A stretch of 64,000 bases of DNA from Niastella sp966212235 (GTDB lineage Bacteria; Bacteroidota; Bacteroidia; Chitinophagales; Chitinophagaceae): NCBI GenBank assembly GCA_966212235.1, contig CBIHPP010000001.1, positions 682,001 through 746,000 on the forward strand, read 5' to 3'. A program made the translations under genes and the position numbers. Shown here one piece after another: positions 53,596 to 63,600 of this stretch. The notes under the pieces are model-generated. The model was not told where the DNA came from, did no database searches, and saw nothing but the letters and a program-made list of their open reading frames with translations. How positions within the stretch are numbered: the first letter of the stretch is position 1; each line of letters opens with the position of its first letter.

Positions 53596-53805
53596 ATGAT
53601 TTTGCAACCAAAATTCCAACCCTCTGTAAGCCTTGAAACGTTGGCTAGATTTGTTTACGACTTGCATTACATGGACTTAGGAAAGCCATATAGCTATTTC
53701 GTCAAAAAGGTAAGCAAGAATAAATTTGAAATGCCTGAGATAACCGATTTGACAGAAGACAAAACAAAAACCGGCAAACGAAATTGGAAACGGTTTTCAA
53801 TGTGA
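53596..53805 (+). CDS. Short hypothetical protein
   Basis: A 69-residue frame starting MILQPKFQPSVSLETLARFV, ending KTKTGKRNWKRFSM. It has a mixed, protein-like composition and no signal peptide. It sits between two secreted-protein genes in the same direction with 30- to 40-base gaps. It is either a small gene or the tail of a lost one. Confidence 0.4.
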   Translation: MILQPKFQPSVSLETLARFVYDLHYMDLGKPYSYFVKKVSKNKFEMPEITDLTEDKTKTGKRNWKRFSM

Positions 53806-53841
53806 TAGCGATTTAATGAGGTTGCCATTTCAACAATTAAA

Positions 53842-54849
53842 ATGAAATTATTTAATATCATATTTGCCCTTGTGGCTTTATCGGTACCTGGCATTGAAAA
53901 AGGATATGCGCAGCAGTCTTTTTACAGCGTTGCCAATGCCAGGTACCTCGATTCGGTAGAACAGGTCGTTAAAAATGGCCTTTGTAATGACTCATTGCTT
54001 TATCCTGCCGGTTACAAAAAGAGTTTATTGAAAAAAGATCTACCGGTTATAGAGGTTTTAAATAGCTTTTTCGACAGCACGTTTGAAGCTGCTGGAGTAA
54101 ATAAAGAATTAAACAAGATCAGGCATGCAAAAGTTAGTAAAACAGAAACTGAAATTGGATTAATTAAGGTCATTCATATTATTATCGATGGACCCTATTG
54201 GGATGCGTATGTAACACTTGACTGTATTGGCAATAGTGTAATAAGAAAAAACATTCTATTAAGCAGTAATACCATTAGCAGGTGTGGCTTGCACGGAAAC
54301 CGGATAACTGATTTTAAGTTGTTTAAAACCTTTGTAATTCCTAAACTGCAGTTTCTGATCAGAGTGAGGGATTATTCCGACATAATTGCGACAGGTTTCT
54401 TACAAAACAACCTGGCAAAAGCTGCTGAGATCTATAAAGACTACCGGTTTAATATTCCATCGGATAAAGCAAAAAAAGACGATTGGATCAATAATATTCT
54501 ATATAACCAATACAACAGCGACAGCGCATGCTGTTACACTTATTACCGGCCTCCTCAGGAATTTATTGCATTGATAAAGAACGGGCAATTAGCGTTGATC
54601 ACTGATCTGCTTTATTCACCCAATTATTTATATGGGGTGAACGCCATGGAAGCAATGATTTACCTGGCAAATGAAAATAAACTTGTTATAAATGACAGCA
54701 TGAGAACTAAAATGGAATTGTTGAAACAGGAGAAATCGTTACTAACAGTTCAAAGAACCTCCGATGCTTATGGTATTTACCAGGGGTATAATCAATTAAA
54801 AACAACCAACCAACAGGTTATAGATAAATATCGAATTGGCATTCGTTGA
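53842..54849 (+). CDS. Secreted hypothetical protein
   Basis: The product has 335 residues with signal peptide LFNIIFALVALSVPGIEKGY ending AQ. The mature chain has alternating helices and strands (YLDSVEQVVKNGLCNDSLLY; LIKVIHIIIDGPYWDAYVTL; NKLVINDSMRTKMELLKQEK). It has no recognised family. It is probably periplasmic. It ends just before a decayed permease fragment on the other strand. Confidence 0.65.
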   Translation: MKLFNIIFALVALSVPGIEKGYAQQSFYSVANARYLDSVEQVVKNGLCNDSLLYPAGYKKSLLKKDLPVIEVLNSFFDSTFEAAGVNKELNKIRHAKVSKTETEIGLIKVIHIIIDGPYWDAYVTLDCIGNSVIRKNILLSSNTISRCGLHGNRITDFKLFKTFVIPKLQFLIRVRDYSDIIATGFLQNNLAKAAEIYKDYRFNIPSDKAKKDDWINNILYNQYNSDSACCYTYYRPPQEFIALIKNGQLALITDLLYSPNYLYGVNAMEAMIYLANENKLVINDSMRTKMELLKQEKSLLTVQRTSDAYGIYQGYNQLKTTNQQVIDKYRIGIR

Positions 54850-54853
54850 CCCA

Positions 54854-54886
54854 TTATTCACTTTTCAATACATTCACAGGGTTCAT
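54854..54886 (-). pseudogene. Scar of a MacB/FtsX permease 3' end
   Basis: The minus strand encodes MNPVNVLKSE and stop, the almost invariant end of Bacteroidota FtsX-type permeases (the intact gene at 41.2 kb ends NPVKSLRSE). Nothing upstream continues the domain. It is short, so chance is possible. Confidence 0.35.
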
Positions 54887-54951
54887 TATTTTGCCGGGTT
54901 ATCTATTTCCGGTAAATCCATGTTAGCGGTTCGGGCTTTTTCGGCCAATTT

Positions 54952-55485
54952 TTATTTAAGATCGTCAATTGAATTTGTCAAATGGTAACATATTAAGTCA
55001 GGATTTGTATTATCAGGTTCATTTGAGTTCCTAAACGAGCATTTCTCCAACAGATTTATAGAACTTTGATTGTCTTTATGCAGGAAGGCTTCAATTTTTT
55101 TAACTTTTATCGTATTGAACGCATAGTCAATGACTTTCTCTACAGCTTCCTTCATTATTCCCTGTCCTTGAAAGTTAGTCAAAAGCTCATAGCCGATTTC
55201 ACATTTGTAATTTTCATCTGAAAAGCCAAAAAGACAAATTGTCCCAATCAATACGTTTTTGCCACTTAAAGTTATTGCCCAATATAAAGAGTCGCTTCTG
55301 ATAATCTTATTTATAAAATTCCTTGCATCATCAATAGTATTGCTTATTTGTCTGTCAAGATATTTATTTATTTCACTGTCAGAACGCAAAATGAAGATTT
55401 CTTGTTCGTCATTGATTTCCAGTTGTCTGAGAGTAAGCCTTTCGGTTGTCAAAATTGGAAAAGGCGTGAAAGTTCTATTTAACAT
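54952..55485 (-). CDS. GNAT-family N-acetyltransferase (RimJ/RimL-like)
   Basis: The 177-residue protein has the GNAT layout: ILTTERLTLRQLEINDEQEI at the start, GKNVLIGTICLFGFSDENYK with the substrate strand, then the acetyl-CoA loop GYELLTNFQGQGIMKEAVEK (Q/R-x-x-G-x-G/A type) and AFLHKDNQSSINLLEKCSF. It acetylates an N-terminus or small molecule in the cytosol; the substrate is not deducible. Single gene. Confidence 0.88.
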   Translation of the reverse strand: MLNRTFTPFPILTTERLTLRQLEINDEQEIFILRSDSEINKYLDRQISNTIDDARNFINKIIRSDSLYWAITLSGKNVLIGTICLFGFSDENYKCEIGYELLTNFQGQGIMKEAVEKVIDYAFNTIKVKKIEAFLHKDNQSSINLLEKCSFRNSNEPDNTNPDLICYHLTNSIDDLK

Positions 55486-55516
55486 TTTGTCGTATTTATC
55501 TTAGTAAATATTGAAA

Positions 55517-56287
55517 CTACTTACTGGGCATGGAAGCTTTTTCTACAGCATTTAATTTTTCATTTAACTTAAGATACACCGGGTCCTTTGGGAGCAGTAG
55601 CTTTTCTTTTATTTGATAATACTGCAATAGACCAAATCTAATGTGAAAAGAAACATAGAATCGATCATCTTTGCTATCCATGCTGTTTAATGCGTTTATA
55701 AAAAGGTCACTTTTGCAAATAAACGCCTCTCCCATAGCCAGGTCGCGGGTTTTTGATTCCATAATACCATCCACCGATACCGTTTCTACCAATTGCTCGA
55801 TCACCAGTGTATCGCCTGTTTTACAAATGTAGTTGGAAAAAATTTCCAGGATAGGTTTATAAAGGCGATCCCTGTGTTCATCCAGTTTATTGATAGTAAC
55901 GAAATAACCCACACTATCCCTGGTTTCATATGCCCTGATGAAATCAGCCCCTAATTTTTTGTGGGTTGTAAAAATGCTTAATAACATTTTTTGTTGTGTA
56001 GTAACGGAGAGTTCCTCTACCAACTGTATCTGGCTTTTATGTATGTATCCCCATATTGGTTTAATAGTACGTACATGCCACCAGTCAGCATTGCCGGGCT
56101 CACAGTAGAAGAATTCATTATTCTTAATAGTAGCCACCGCTTCCGAGGTATTATTTGTAGCGCTATACACATTGACTACCGAGCTGGGACCCCGGAGTTG
56201 GGCTATCTTCCAACTTTCCGCCCTGGTTATTGAGCCAGGTAATAGGATAATTATAACGGTTATCAATGTTTTTAAATAGACTATCAT
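55517..56287 (-). CDS. Secreted SH3-like domain protein
   Basis: The 256-residue product has an N-terminal signal peptide (LKTLITVIIILLPGSITRA). A bacterial SH3-like segment follows (NVYSATNNTSEAVATIKNNE, then WWHVRTIKPIWGYIHKSQIQ) at ~35-95. After that is a helical domain of unknown type (VEELSVTTQQKMLLSIFTTH and later RFYVSFHIRFGLLQYYQIKE). SH3b domains bind cell-wall peptides, so a periplasmic role is plausible. Start based on the signal peptide. Confidence 0.7.
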   Translation of the reverse strand: MIVYLKTLITVIIILLPGSITRAESWKIAQLRGPSSVVNVYSATNNTSEAVATIKNNEFFYCEPGNADWWHVRTIKPIWGYIHKSQIQLVEELSVTTQQKMLLSIFTTHKKLGADFIRAYETRDSVGYFVTINKLDEHRDRLYKPILEIFSNYICKTGDTLVIEQLVETVSVDGIMESKTRDLAMGEAFICKSDLFINALNSMDSKDDRFYVSFHIRFGLLQYYQIKEKLLLPKDPVYLKLNEKLNAVEKASMPSK

Positions 56288-56349
56288 ATAGGTAAAGGTT
56301 CTTCCGGAAACAAATTTAGGGACCTAATGTGATTGTTTTATTAAAATTA

Positions 56350-57417
56350 TTAAGTGCGGGCGTCAAAATAAGGTAAAATATATTTTATCATTATATCAAA
56401 TGGCAGTTTTGATTTTGAAGAATTGTAGCTATTACCAGCAAATGTTACCACCAACTGTAAATCTTTTATCACCATAATATACTGCCCTCCATTTCCAGAA
56501 GCAAAAACAACATTGTACTTAAATTTATCAGTCTTTATTTCTTCATTATACCATGTATAACCATAATAAGTAGGTTGTGGAATAGCTGTTTTATTTTTAG
56601 AGATCCTGACATTTGAAAAGTTCTCAATTTTTATAAGTCCTTCTGTCATTATTTTAACCCATTTTCCGGAAACAACTCTTCTATTATTAAAAACACCGTC
56701 ATTTAAAACTAATTGCCCAATTTTATTCATGTCTCCTGGAGAAATATAAAAAGAACCCGCGGTGGTTTCGTGACCAAGTGGGTCTTTTGTCCACTTGTAT
56801 TTGGTAATACCCAGTGGTTTGAAAAGATATTTATCTGCGAAATCCGAAACAGTCATGTGTGTAGCATGAGCAATTATACCACCTAATAACATTGCATTAA
56901 TTGACGTATAATCCCATTGAGTTCCTGGTTTGTTTTTTAATGGCAGGTCAAGACAAAATTTTATCCAATCTTTCGTATTCTCCATGTCGTCTTCACAATC
57001 TTTGCTTCCATCCCATTCTTCGCAATCAAAACCAGATTTCATTTCAAGCAAATGTTCAATGGTCATGCTGTCTTTTGTAATATTCCAGTTCCCATATGGC
57101 TTATACCCCGGGAAAAAAGTATATACTTTTTCATATACATTTTTAATAAACCCTTTGTCAATAGCAATACCAATCAGTATCCCCGTAACTGACTTAAAAG
57201 AAGAACGAGTATCATGCAGACTGTCCTTACTTAATCCATGAAAATAGTTTTCAAAAATAAGCATACCACGTTGGGTTATAGTAACTCCCTCAAGGTTAGG
57301 ATAAGAGCCATTGTTTGCTGTTATAGCAATGCTGTCTAAAAGATTTGCAGGAGTTTGTTGTGCATTTCCACAAGAGCAAAATACTAGTAGTAAACTCAGC
57401 GCTGTGAATAGTTTCAT
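56350..57417 (-). CDS. Serine hydrolase of the beta-lactamase family, class C-like
   Basis: The 355-residue protein has a lipoprotein-like signal (FTALSLLLVFCSCGNAQ). S-x-x-K lies in DTRSSFKSVTGILIGIAID (~72-75). The second motif is WDYTSINAMLLGGI (~165). HLLEMKSGFDCEEW and NGGQYIMVIKDLQLVV fit the family's later landmarks. It resembles 6-aminohexanoate dimer hydrolase / esterase-type members. It acts outside the cytoplasm and its substrate is unknown. A second family member lies ~9 kb away. Confidence 0.88.
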   Translation of the reverse strand: MKLFTALSLLLVFCSCGNAQQTPANLLDSIAITANNGSYPNLEGVTITQRGMLIFENYFHGLSKDSLHDTRSSFKSVTGILIGIAIDKGFIKNVYEKVYTFFPGYKPYGNWNITKDSMTIEHLLEMKSGFDCEEWDGSKDCEDDMENTKDWIKFCLDLPLKNKPGTQWDYTSINAMLLGGIIAHATHMTVSDFADKYLFKPLGITKYKWTKDPLGHETTAGSFYISPGDMNKIGQLVLNDGVFNNRRVVSGKWVKIMTEGLIKIENFSNVRISKNKTAIPQPTYYGYTWYNEEIKTDKFKYNVVFASGNGGQYIMVIKDLQLVVTFAGNSYNSSKSKLPFDIMIKYILPYFDART

Positions 57418-57567
57418 TAATTATCAATTATTTGAATACAGCCAAAGAATGGCTTAACTCTCTAATATATGCAACTTGTCGAACTTAAAATGACTTTAAC
57501 AATCCCGAAGGCCTACTTAATTTTCTTTAATTTAAGCTACTGCAAGAAGGCTTTAAAAAATCCGACT

Positions 57568-57789
57568 CTAAGATTGGAAGTAAGAAAACTTATTTCCAAT
57601 TATTAGATACGTAAGCTGCTGAATTTCCATCAAATTCTCCAAATACCGGTTAGACAATCGTCCAGCTTTTCCGACTAAATTGAACAGAACGGTTTTAATA
57701 CCGTCCGGTTTTTGTCTATCGCCGCTTGAAAGCCTGTTCAGGTCCGGGATCGGTGCTACCCGTAGAATTTGAATTATAAATCGGAGACT
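57568..57789 (-). pseudogene. C-terminal remnant of a serine-recombinase gene
   Basis: A 73-codon open stretch reads FIIQILRVAPIPDLNRLSSG, DRQKPDGIKTVLFNLVGKAG, then RLSNRYLENLMEIQQLTYLI and a short end. The intact recombinase ends VNEVFKPIPQLNCISESDKN, then KQGSISAALSNLVGQTG. The aligned PIP-x-LN, S, D, K, I, L, NLVG-x-x-G are shared, so this is a recombinase C-terminus with its native tail. On the plus strand CCGACTAAATTG at 57671 repeats the tRNA-Pro 3' flank. The rest of the ~410-base gap has no gene. Confidence 0.7.
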
Positions 57790-57829
57790 TTATAATATAC
57801 CGGGTATCATTACGTTCAATTAAATCTCT

Positions 57830-58150
57830 ATGGTTACAACAAACGAACTTTATGAACTTGTCAGGAAGGCGTGGTCACAAGTACCAACACCCGCCCGTAA
57901 AGATCTTGGCATGATGGAATGGATGTGGGGAAAGTCTTCCGCCCTTGCATTCATGGGAATTGCTCCGATTGATGTTGATACAGACTCGTCCGGTTTTCAT
58001 GCATCTACGCCATTGATGCACTTACCCCGGAATTGCCAACAGGCTACTATAGAAGTAGCCCGCCACCTGGCGGAAAAGCACGAGGCTCTTTCTTTAAATG
58101 AAGAGCAGGTGTACGTGTTGTTGGAGTTGGCTAAGTATTTGCAACAATGA
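57830..58150 (+). CDS. Hypothetical protein
   Basis: A 106-residue, mostly helical cytosolic product (MVTTNELYELVRKAWSQVPT; EWMWGKSSALAFMGIAPIDV; LNEEQVYVLLELAKYLQQ). It has no known domain but a clear start and uniform coding style. It precedes the malate:quinone oxidoreductase gene in the same direction by ~50 bases, so the two may be co-transcribed. Confidence 0.7.
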   Translation: MVTTNELYELVRKAWSQVPTPARKDLGMMEWMWGKSSALAFMGIAPIDVDTDSSGFHASTPLMHLPRNCQQATIEVARHLAEKHEALSLNEEQVYVLLELAKYLQQ

Positions 58151-58203
58151 ATTACTGGCTCAATGCCTCTTTCAACGGCACATTATTTTTATAGCGTTAA
58201 ACC

Positions 58204-59700
58204 ATGGCAAATAAATCAATAATAGAAACTGATGTAATACTGGTAGGTGCGGGAATAATGAGCGCAACGCTCGGCATGTTGTTGAAACAGTTGAATCCTG
58301 CCATAAGGATTGAAATAGTAGAACGACTGGATGGTGCAGCAACCGAAAGCTCTGACGCATGGAATAATGCCGGCACAGGTCACTCGGCCTTTTGTGAATT
58401 AAATTACACGCCTGAAAAAAAAGACGGATCGGTTGATATATCGAAGGCGATTAAAATTGCGGAATCTTTCGAAATATCGAAACAGCTATGGGCTTACCTG
58501 GTGGCTAATCAGATCATCGAACTTCCCGACTCATTCATCAAACCGGTTCCTCACATGAGCTTTGTTTGGGGAGATCAGCATGTTAATTACTTGCGGAGGC
58601 GATATGAAGCATTGCAAACCTGCCATCTGTTCGCAGGAATGCAGTATTCGGAAGACCGCGACCTCATCAGCCAATGGATACCGCTGGTTATGGAAGGAAG
58701 AAAAAAGGATGAGCCGGTTGCAGCTACAAAAATGGATCTTGGTACGGACGTCAATTTTGGTGCGCTGACAAAAAATATTTTTGTGCGACTTTGCTCGATG
58801 GAAAATGTGAACATTCATTTTAAGCATGCAGTTACCGGCCTGAAGAAGAAAGACAATAAATGGAACGTGACAGTGCTGAATGAAGAAAATAACAAGCGTC
58901 GCGTTTTATGCGCGCCATTCGTATTTATCGGCGCGGGTGGGGGATCGCTACCTTTATTATTAAAATCAAAAATACCCGAGTCGAAAGGTTTTGGGGGATT
59001 CCCCGTAAGCGGGCAATGGTTACGTTGCACCAATAAGGAAATTATAGCGCGGCACGCAGCTAAAGTGTATGGACTTACTGCGGTCGGCTCTCCTCCTATG
59101 TCTGTTCCTCATCTGGATACCAGGTGGATAAAAGAAAGCAGGGAATTATTGTTCGGTCCTTATGCAGGGTTTACTACAAAGTTTTTAAAAAATGGTTCAT
59201 TGCTTGATCTTTTCAGATCTATCAAACTCAGTAATATCAAGGCAATGATATTTGCGGGGGCGCGCAACCTTCCATTGACAAAATATCTGATCGATCAGGT
59301 AAGGTTAACACCTGAAGCGCGGCTCGATGCACTGCGTGAATATTATCCGAATGCACGCAAAGAAGACTGGGAACTCGCCATAGCCGGTTATCGGGTGCAG
59401 GTAATCAGGAAAGATGAAGAAGAAGGCGGCATACTGGAGTTTGGAACTGAAGTAGTATGTGCAGGCGATGGAAGTATCGCTGCACTGCTTGGTGCATCGC
59501 CGGGCGCCTCCACCGCGGTTTCCATAATGATAGACCTGCTATACAGATGTTTCAGTGATCATGTAAACAGTACCGAATGGCAAAAAAAACTCGAAGAAAT
59601 GATACCTTCTTATGGCAAGCCATTGGTCAGGGATGCCGCTCTCACTCAGCAGGTTCGTGCATATACAGCTAAAGTGCTGCGATTACAGCAACCTTCTTAA
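58204..59700 (+). CDS. mqo: Malate:quinone oxidoreductase
   Basis: The 498-residue flavoprotein matches Mqo in length and motifs: FAD-binding DVILVGAGIMSATLGMLLKQ at ~10-29, the Mqo-type segment SSDAWNNAGTGHSAFCELNY, GGFPVSGQWLRCTN mid-chain, and LGASPGASTAVSIM near the C-terminus. It oxidises malate to oxaloacetate at the inner face of the membrane and passes electrons to quinone, serving the TCA cycle in place of, or beside, NAD-dependent malate dehydrogenase. There is no transmembrane segment, as expected of a peripheral enzyme. Confidence 0.96.
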   Translation: MANKSIIETDVILVGAGIMSATLGMLLKQLNPAIRIEIVERLDGAATESSDAWNNAGTGHSAFCELNYTPEKKDGSVDISKAIKIAESFEISKQLWAYLVANQIIELPDSFIKPVPHMSFVWGDQHVNYLRRRYEALQTCHLFAGMQYSEDRDLISQWIPLVMEGRKKDEPVAATKMDLGTDVNFGALTKNIFVRLCSMENVNIHFKHAVTGLKKKDNKWNVTVLNEENNKRRVLCAPFVFIGAGGGSLPLLLKSKIPESKGFGGFPVSGQWLRCTNKEIIARHAAKVYGLTAVGSPPMSVPHLDTRWIKESRELLFGPYAGFTTKFLKNGSLLDLFRSIKLSNIKAMIFAGARNLPLTKYLIDQVRLTPEARLDALREYYPNARKEDWELAIAGYRVQVIRKDEEEGGILEFGTEVVCAGDGSIAALLGASPGASTAVSIMIDLLYRCFSDHVNSTEWQKKLEEMIPSYGKPLVRDAALTQQVRAYTAKVLRLQQPS

Positions 59701-59705
59701 TTACC

Positions 59706-60404
59706 TCAACAGATCAGCAACAACCTGTTCTGTCCGGATTTTTCTTTTGGTGCACGGTGAAGACAGGGAGGAACCTGACTTTCAGGATGGTCAACCGCCA
59801 ACCTCCATAGGTGACCAGGGCCTAAGCTTATTGGACGTGCATTAGGTTCAGCCTGATAATGTAGATCAAAGAAATGTTCACTTAAGAATGATTCAAACCC
59901 TTCATCTGCTCCATGATATAGCTTTTTGAGCTCATCGCGTATTTCTGGAATAAGTACTTTCTTTTTGCCTTGAGAGTTTGGCAATATTTCACTCGACTCG
60001 CCATAGTAAGTGCATAAGAAGGTATCAGCTGGAATAGGAGAGCGATCTACATGGAATGAATAAACATCGGTTGGAAAAAACGGGTAGGTATCATCCCGAT
60101 CATAGTAGCTGATCACATTAAGGGTTGGCGATGCGCCATGAGCTTTCAATACCTTCAGGTCATTTAAAAGAATTTCACGGGCGAGTTGCCCTTGTTCACT
60201 CAACTGAAGTTCACAAAGGTCCTCTTGTTCAACGACCGTTATATTTCCGCTTAGTGCCACCTTTTTAACAATCTCAGAAAAATCACCTGGTAGTTCACGA
60301 GTCCAACAAATCGCATTAATTATTCCATTAAATGGCGTAGAAACAAGGTCTTGAAAATTCGTGACACAGTGAATTTGATTCTCAGCATGAGATGGATCTA
60401 TCAT
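59706..60404 (-). CDS. DUF1826-like protein
   Basis: The 232-residue cytosolic protein contains LNVISYYDRDDTYPFFPTDV and YSFHVDRSPIPADTFLCTYY, then GHLWRLAVDHPESQVPPCLH with RAP. The paired H-x-D and L-H-R-(A/S)-P pattern is the core of DUF1826 and recalls iron-dependent oxygenase cupins, where His/Asp/His bind metal. The biochemical role is unknown; in other bacteria DUF1826 genes associate with zinc-related regulons. It converges on mqo with five bases between the stops. Confidence 0.6.
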   Translation of the reverse strand: MIDPSHAENQIHCVTNFQDLVSTPFNGIINAICWTRELPGDFSEIVKKVALSGNITVVEQEDLCELQLSEQGQLAREILLNDLKVLKAHGASPTLNVISYYDRDDTYPFFPTDVYSFHVDRSPIPADTFLCTYYGESSEILPNSQGKKKVLIPEIRDELKKLYHGADEGFESFLSEHFFDLHYQAEPNARPISLGPGHLWRLAVDHPESQVPPCLHRAPKEKSGQNRLLLIC

Positions 60405-60609
60405 AATAGTTAATAAAAATAAAAAATCATTTGACTACAAAGTATGGGAGCAGCCGGTCAGGCCAGGACAAATACTGATTGAAAAACTTTTGATAAAGAT
60501 AACAACAAAAAGCTAGCAGATAATGTCCAGCCCCGAGCCAATGCACAACAGAATTACAAAAAATATAATTATTAGAAATATTCTTGTGCGTAGATTCTCT
60601 GTGAAGGGA

Positions 60610-63600
60610 TTATTCGCTATTTTTTCTTTCGAAGAAAAGCTCTGGCAGGACGATTTTTATTTCTTCTGCTGCTCCTTCTTTCAGCCAGTAGATAATGAAA
60701 TTCGCCCTGGCACGCTTCAATTCATAATCTTTACTTTTCATGTCTTCAATTTGCGCAATGAAAGATCTTGAAAATTTCAGAATTGATTGTCCTACTGAAT
60801 TCAAACATTCGTCTCCTCTCAAAATCAAAGTATCTCCACTCGAAAGTTTAGAAATGAACTCTTGCTTGTCGATGAAATGATCCAGCCGAACGTCTTTGTA
60901 ACCTAAATGCATAGCAACTTCGTTTGGTGACAAGTAAACTTCCCGATCCTCCATTCGTTCCAGATTTTCTGCTGAAAACCCGTCAAAATGGCCTGCATTT
61001 GAATGTACTATTAAATTCTGTTTTGCTCTCGTCATGGCAACATACAACAAGCGTTTGGCCTCATCGGTGGCAATATTGAAAGATTCAAGCATTAAGAAAA
61101 CATTGTCAAACTCTTTTCCTTTGGCTTTATGGATGGTGGATACGAAAATTGTTTCTCCATTCTCGTTGAAAAAATCTTCTAGCCTGGATTCGCGAATGAA
61201 AACATCTAAGTCTGATTTGTATTTTTTCTTTGTATTAGTAGATTCAAAATCTTTTATCAAATTGAGGCAAATATCCAGGTTGGTGCTCGTACGGAACCTG
61301 TTTATCAGTTCCCGTTTTGCATTATCCCAAACTTCATCACTAATTACGAATAGATCTACAACCTCGTTCAATATGCTTAGAAAGTACCTTACTTCCAGTA
61401 GGTTAAAAAGGCTAAAACCGTCATTTGTTTGAATCAACTTCGCATGAATTCCATTTTTCAATAGAAGACCTGTAATATGAAGTGCTTCTGTGTTCGTCTT
61501 TGTGAGCACGCAAGTAGTCCCGATAAGTTCCCCTGTGACGATGTCGTTCACCAGCGGTATAATAAGATTCCTGCTTTGATAGCGGACCAGTCTAATATAT
61601 CCGTTAGTTGTTTGATGGGGAATAATTGGCGTATCTTTCAGCCGGTTGGCAATATGTGTTACAAACTGATTGGTAAAATTAACCAGATTGTTCCTGCTTC
61701 TGTAGTTTTCAACCAATTCATACTTGATAGCCTTGTTCACCAGAATAAACTGTTCTAGGTATTTTGAGTTTGCTCCTCTGAATTCATAAATATTCTGATC
61801 GTCATCTCCCACTGCAATCACCCTCATTTCTTCGTTCTCTTCCATTAGTGCATTTATCAAATTGAACTCATCTTCATCCATATCCTGCGCTTCGTCAATT
61901 ACCAATACAGTTTTTGTAATTCGGCTTGCTTCAACTTCCTTGTTTTTGATCTTCTCTGTTGTCTTTTTTAGTATCACGTCTGATTTCTCAATGCTTCCAA
62001 CTTTTCCTAGTAAATCGAAGCAATAAGAGTGAAACGTTTTTATCTCGATGTAGTTGGCGGCGTTGCCAATAAGCTTTAACAGACGCTTCTTAAATTCCGT
62101 TGCTGCTGCTCTTGAAAAAGTGACCATAAGCAGTTGCTCATGTTTTACGTCTTCCATCAAGAGAAGTGACGCGAGTTTGTGGACCAATACTCTTGTTTTA
62201 CCGCTTCCAGGTCCAGCTGCAACTACGATGTATTTTGATTCGTTGTCTTTTATTATTTTAAGTTGTGTTGGAGAAAGCTCTCCAAAGAGTTGCCTGAATT
62301 TAGCAGGTGTAAGGTTTTGTTTAATTTCATTTTGTCGTGCCCCTTTGAAGTATTTGTTAAGAAATGATGTGTAATTCAGTTGGAAGTAATCTTCTGCAAA
62401 CTGCAAAGCATCCCGGTAATCGCTAATCATCTTTTTGGCATACTCTCCAACAATATGGATCTGCTGAATCTTGTTTTCATAGAACTGATTTATTTTTTGG
62501 TAATCTTCCACTTTGTATCGCTTTTTGTTGTCCTGTTCAAGTCGCTCGATAGTCAATCGGTTATAGGTAACAAGAAATCCCCCTTCAATTTTTATTGCTT
62601 CAATTCTTGACAGATAAAATAAGGTATCTTCAATATCATCTATACTTATGTGCGATTTGAAGAGGTTTTGGCTCTGTTCATACGATTCTTTTAACTCGTG
62701 TACTGAAAATTCAACTAGCACTTCTTCCTTCATGGCGTCGTTTTCTGAAGAAATTGAATTGCTTTTATTAAAAAGAAGTTCGACTATAAACTTTGCCAGC
62801 TCATGTCGTTTCTCCAGTCTTTCTTTCAGTATTTCTTTCGGATGCAGGCAGATTATCGCCAGGTGATTCTTAGAATATTCCAAATTCTGTCGCTTGATCC
62901 AGTTTTTGATTGACCAGAAGTTGATGATGGTTTTAATCTTTTTAATATCTACATCTTCACAACCTTTAGCCTCAACGTCTTCGTTCAGCTCCTTGATGTG
63001 AAATGTTTTTTCTTGTTCTTTAAATACAGGAAGCAGATATTTTTCAATCTTGCTGAAAATTTCAACGATATTAAGGGAGCGATTTTTGTTTTCACCTTTT
63101 TTGATGAAGGCGGTTAGGTCTTTGGCGTCAGCGAGAATTTTTTCCTCACGCAGGAGTGTTATAACGTTTATCACTTCCTCTTTTACAATTCCCAGATGAT
63201 CACTTATATAATCGATTCTTGATTCGGCAGTTTCGTCTTCTGATTGCTTTCTGTTTTTACTTGAAAAAAGTTTCTTAATGATCCTGATTCCTTTTTCTTT
63301 TTGCTTTTCTTCAAACCTTGGCGAGGCATTTATCTTGTCAATGGCTTCCTGTGCATTTCTGGAAAGAATGCTGTTTGCAAAAATTCTGGGCATGTTTTGC
63401 CCACGTCTCAAATATCCAGCTTCTTCCAAAGCTGCAATCGCTGTGGTTACTCTTGTTTCTATTTCTACTACAGTATCGTCCCAGCCGGCCTTTCTTGCAA
63501 TTTCTAATGCAGAGTTCGACACTGTTGACCGAAATCTTGTAATTTCTTTTACTGCTTTCCAAACCTGTTGAATTTCTTTGATGGAAAGTTTAGTTTGATT

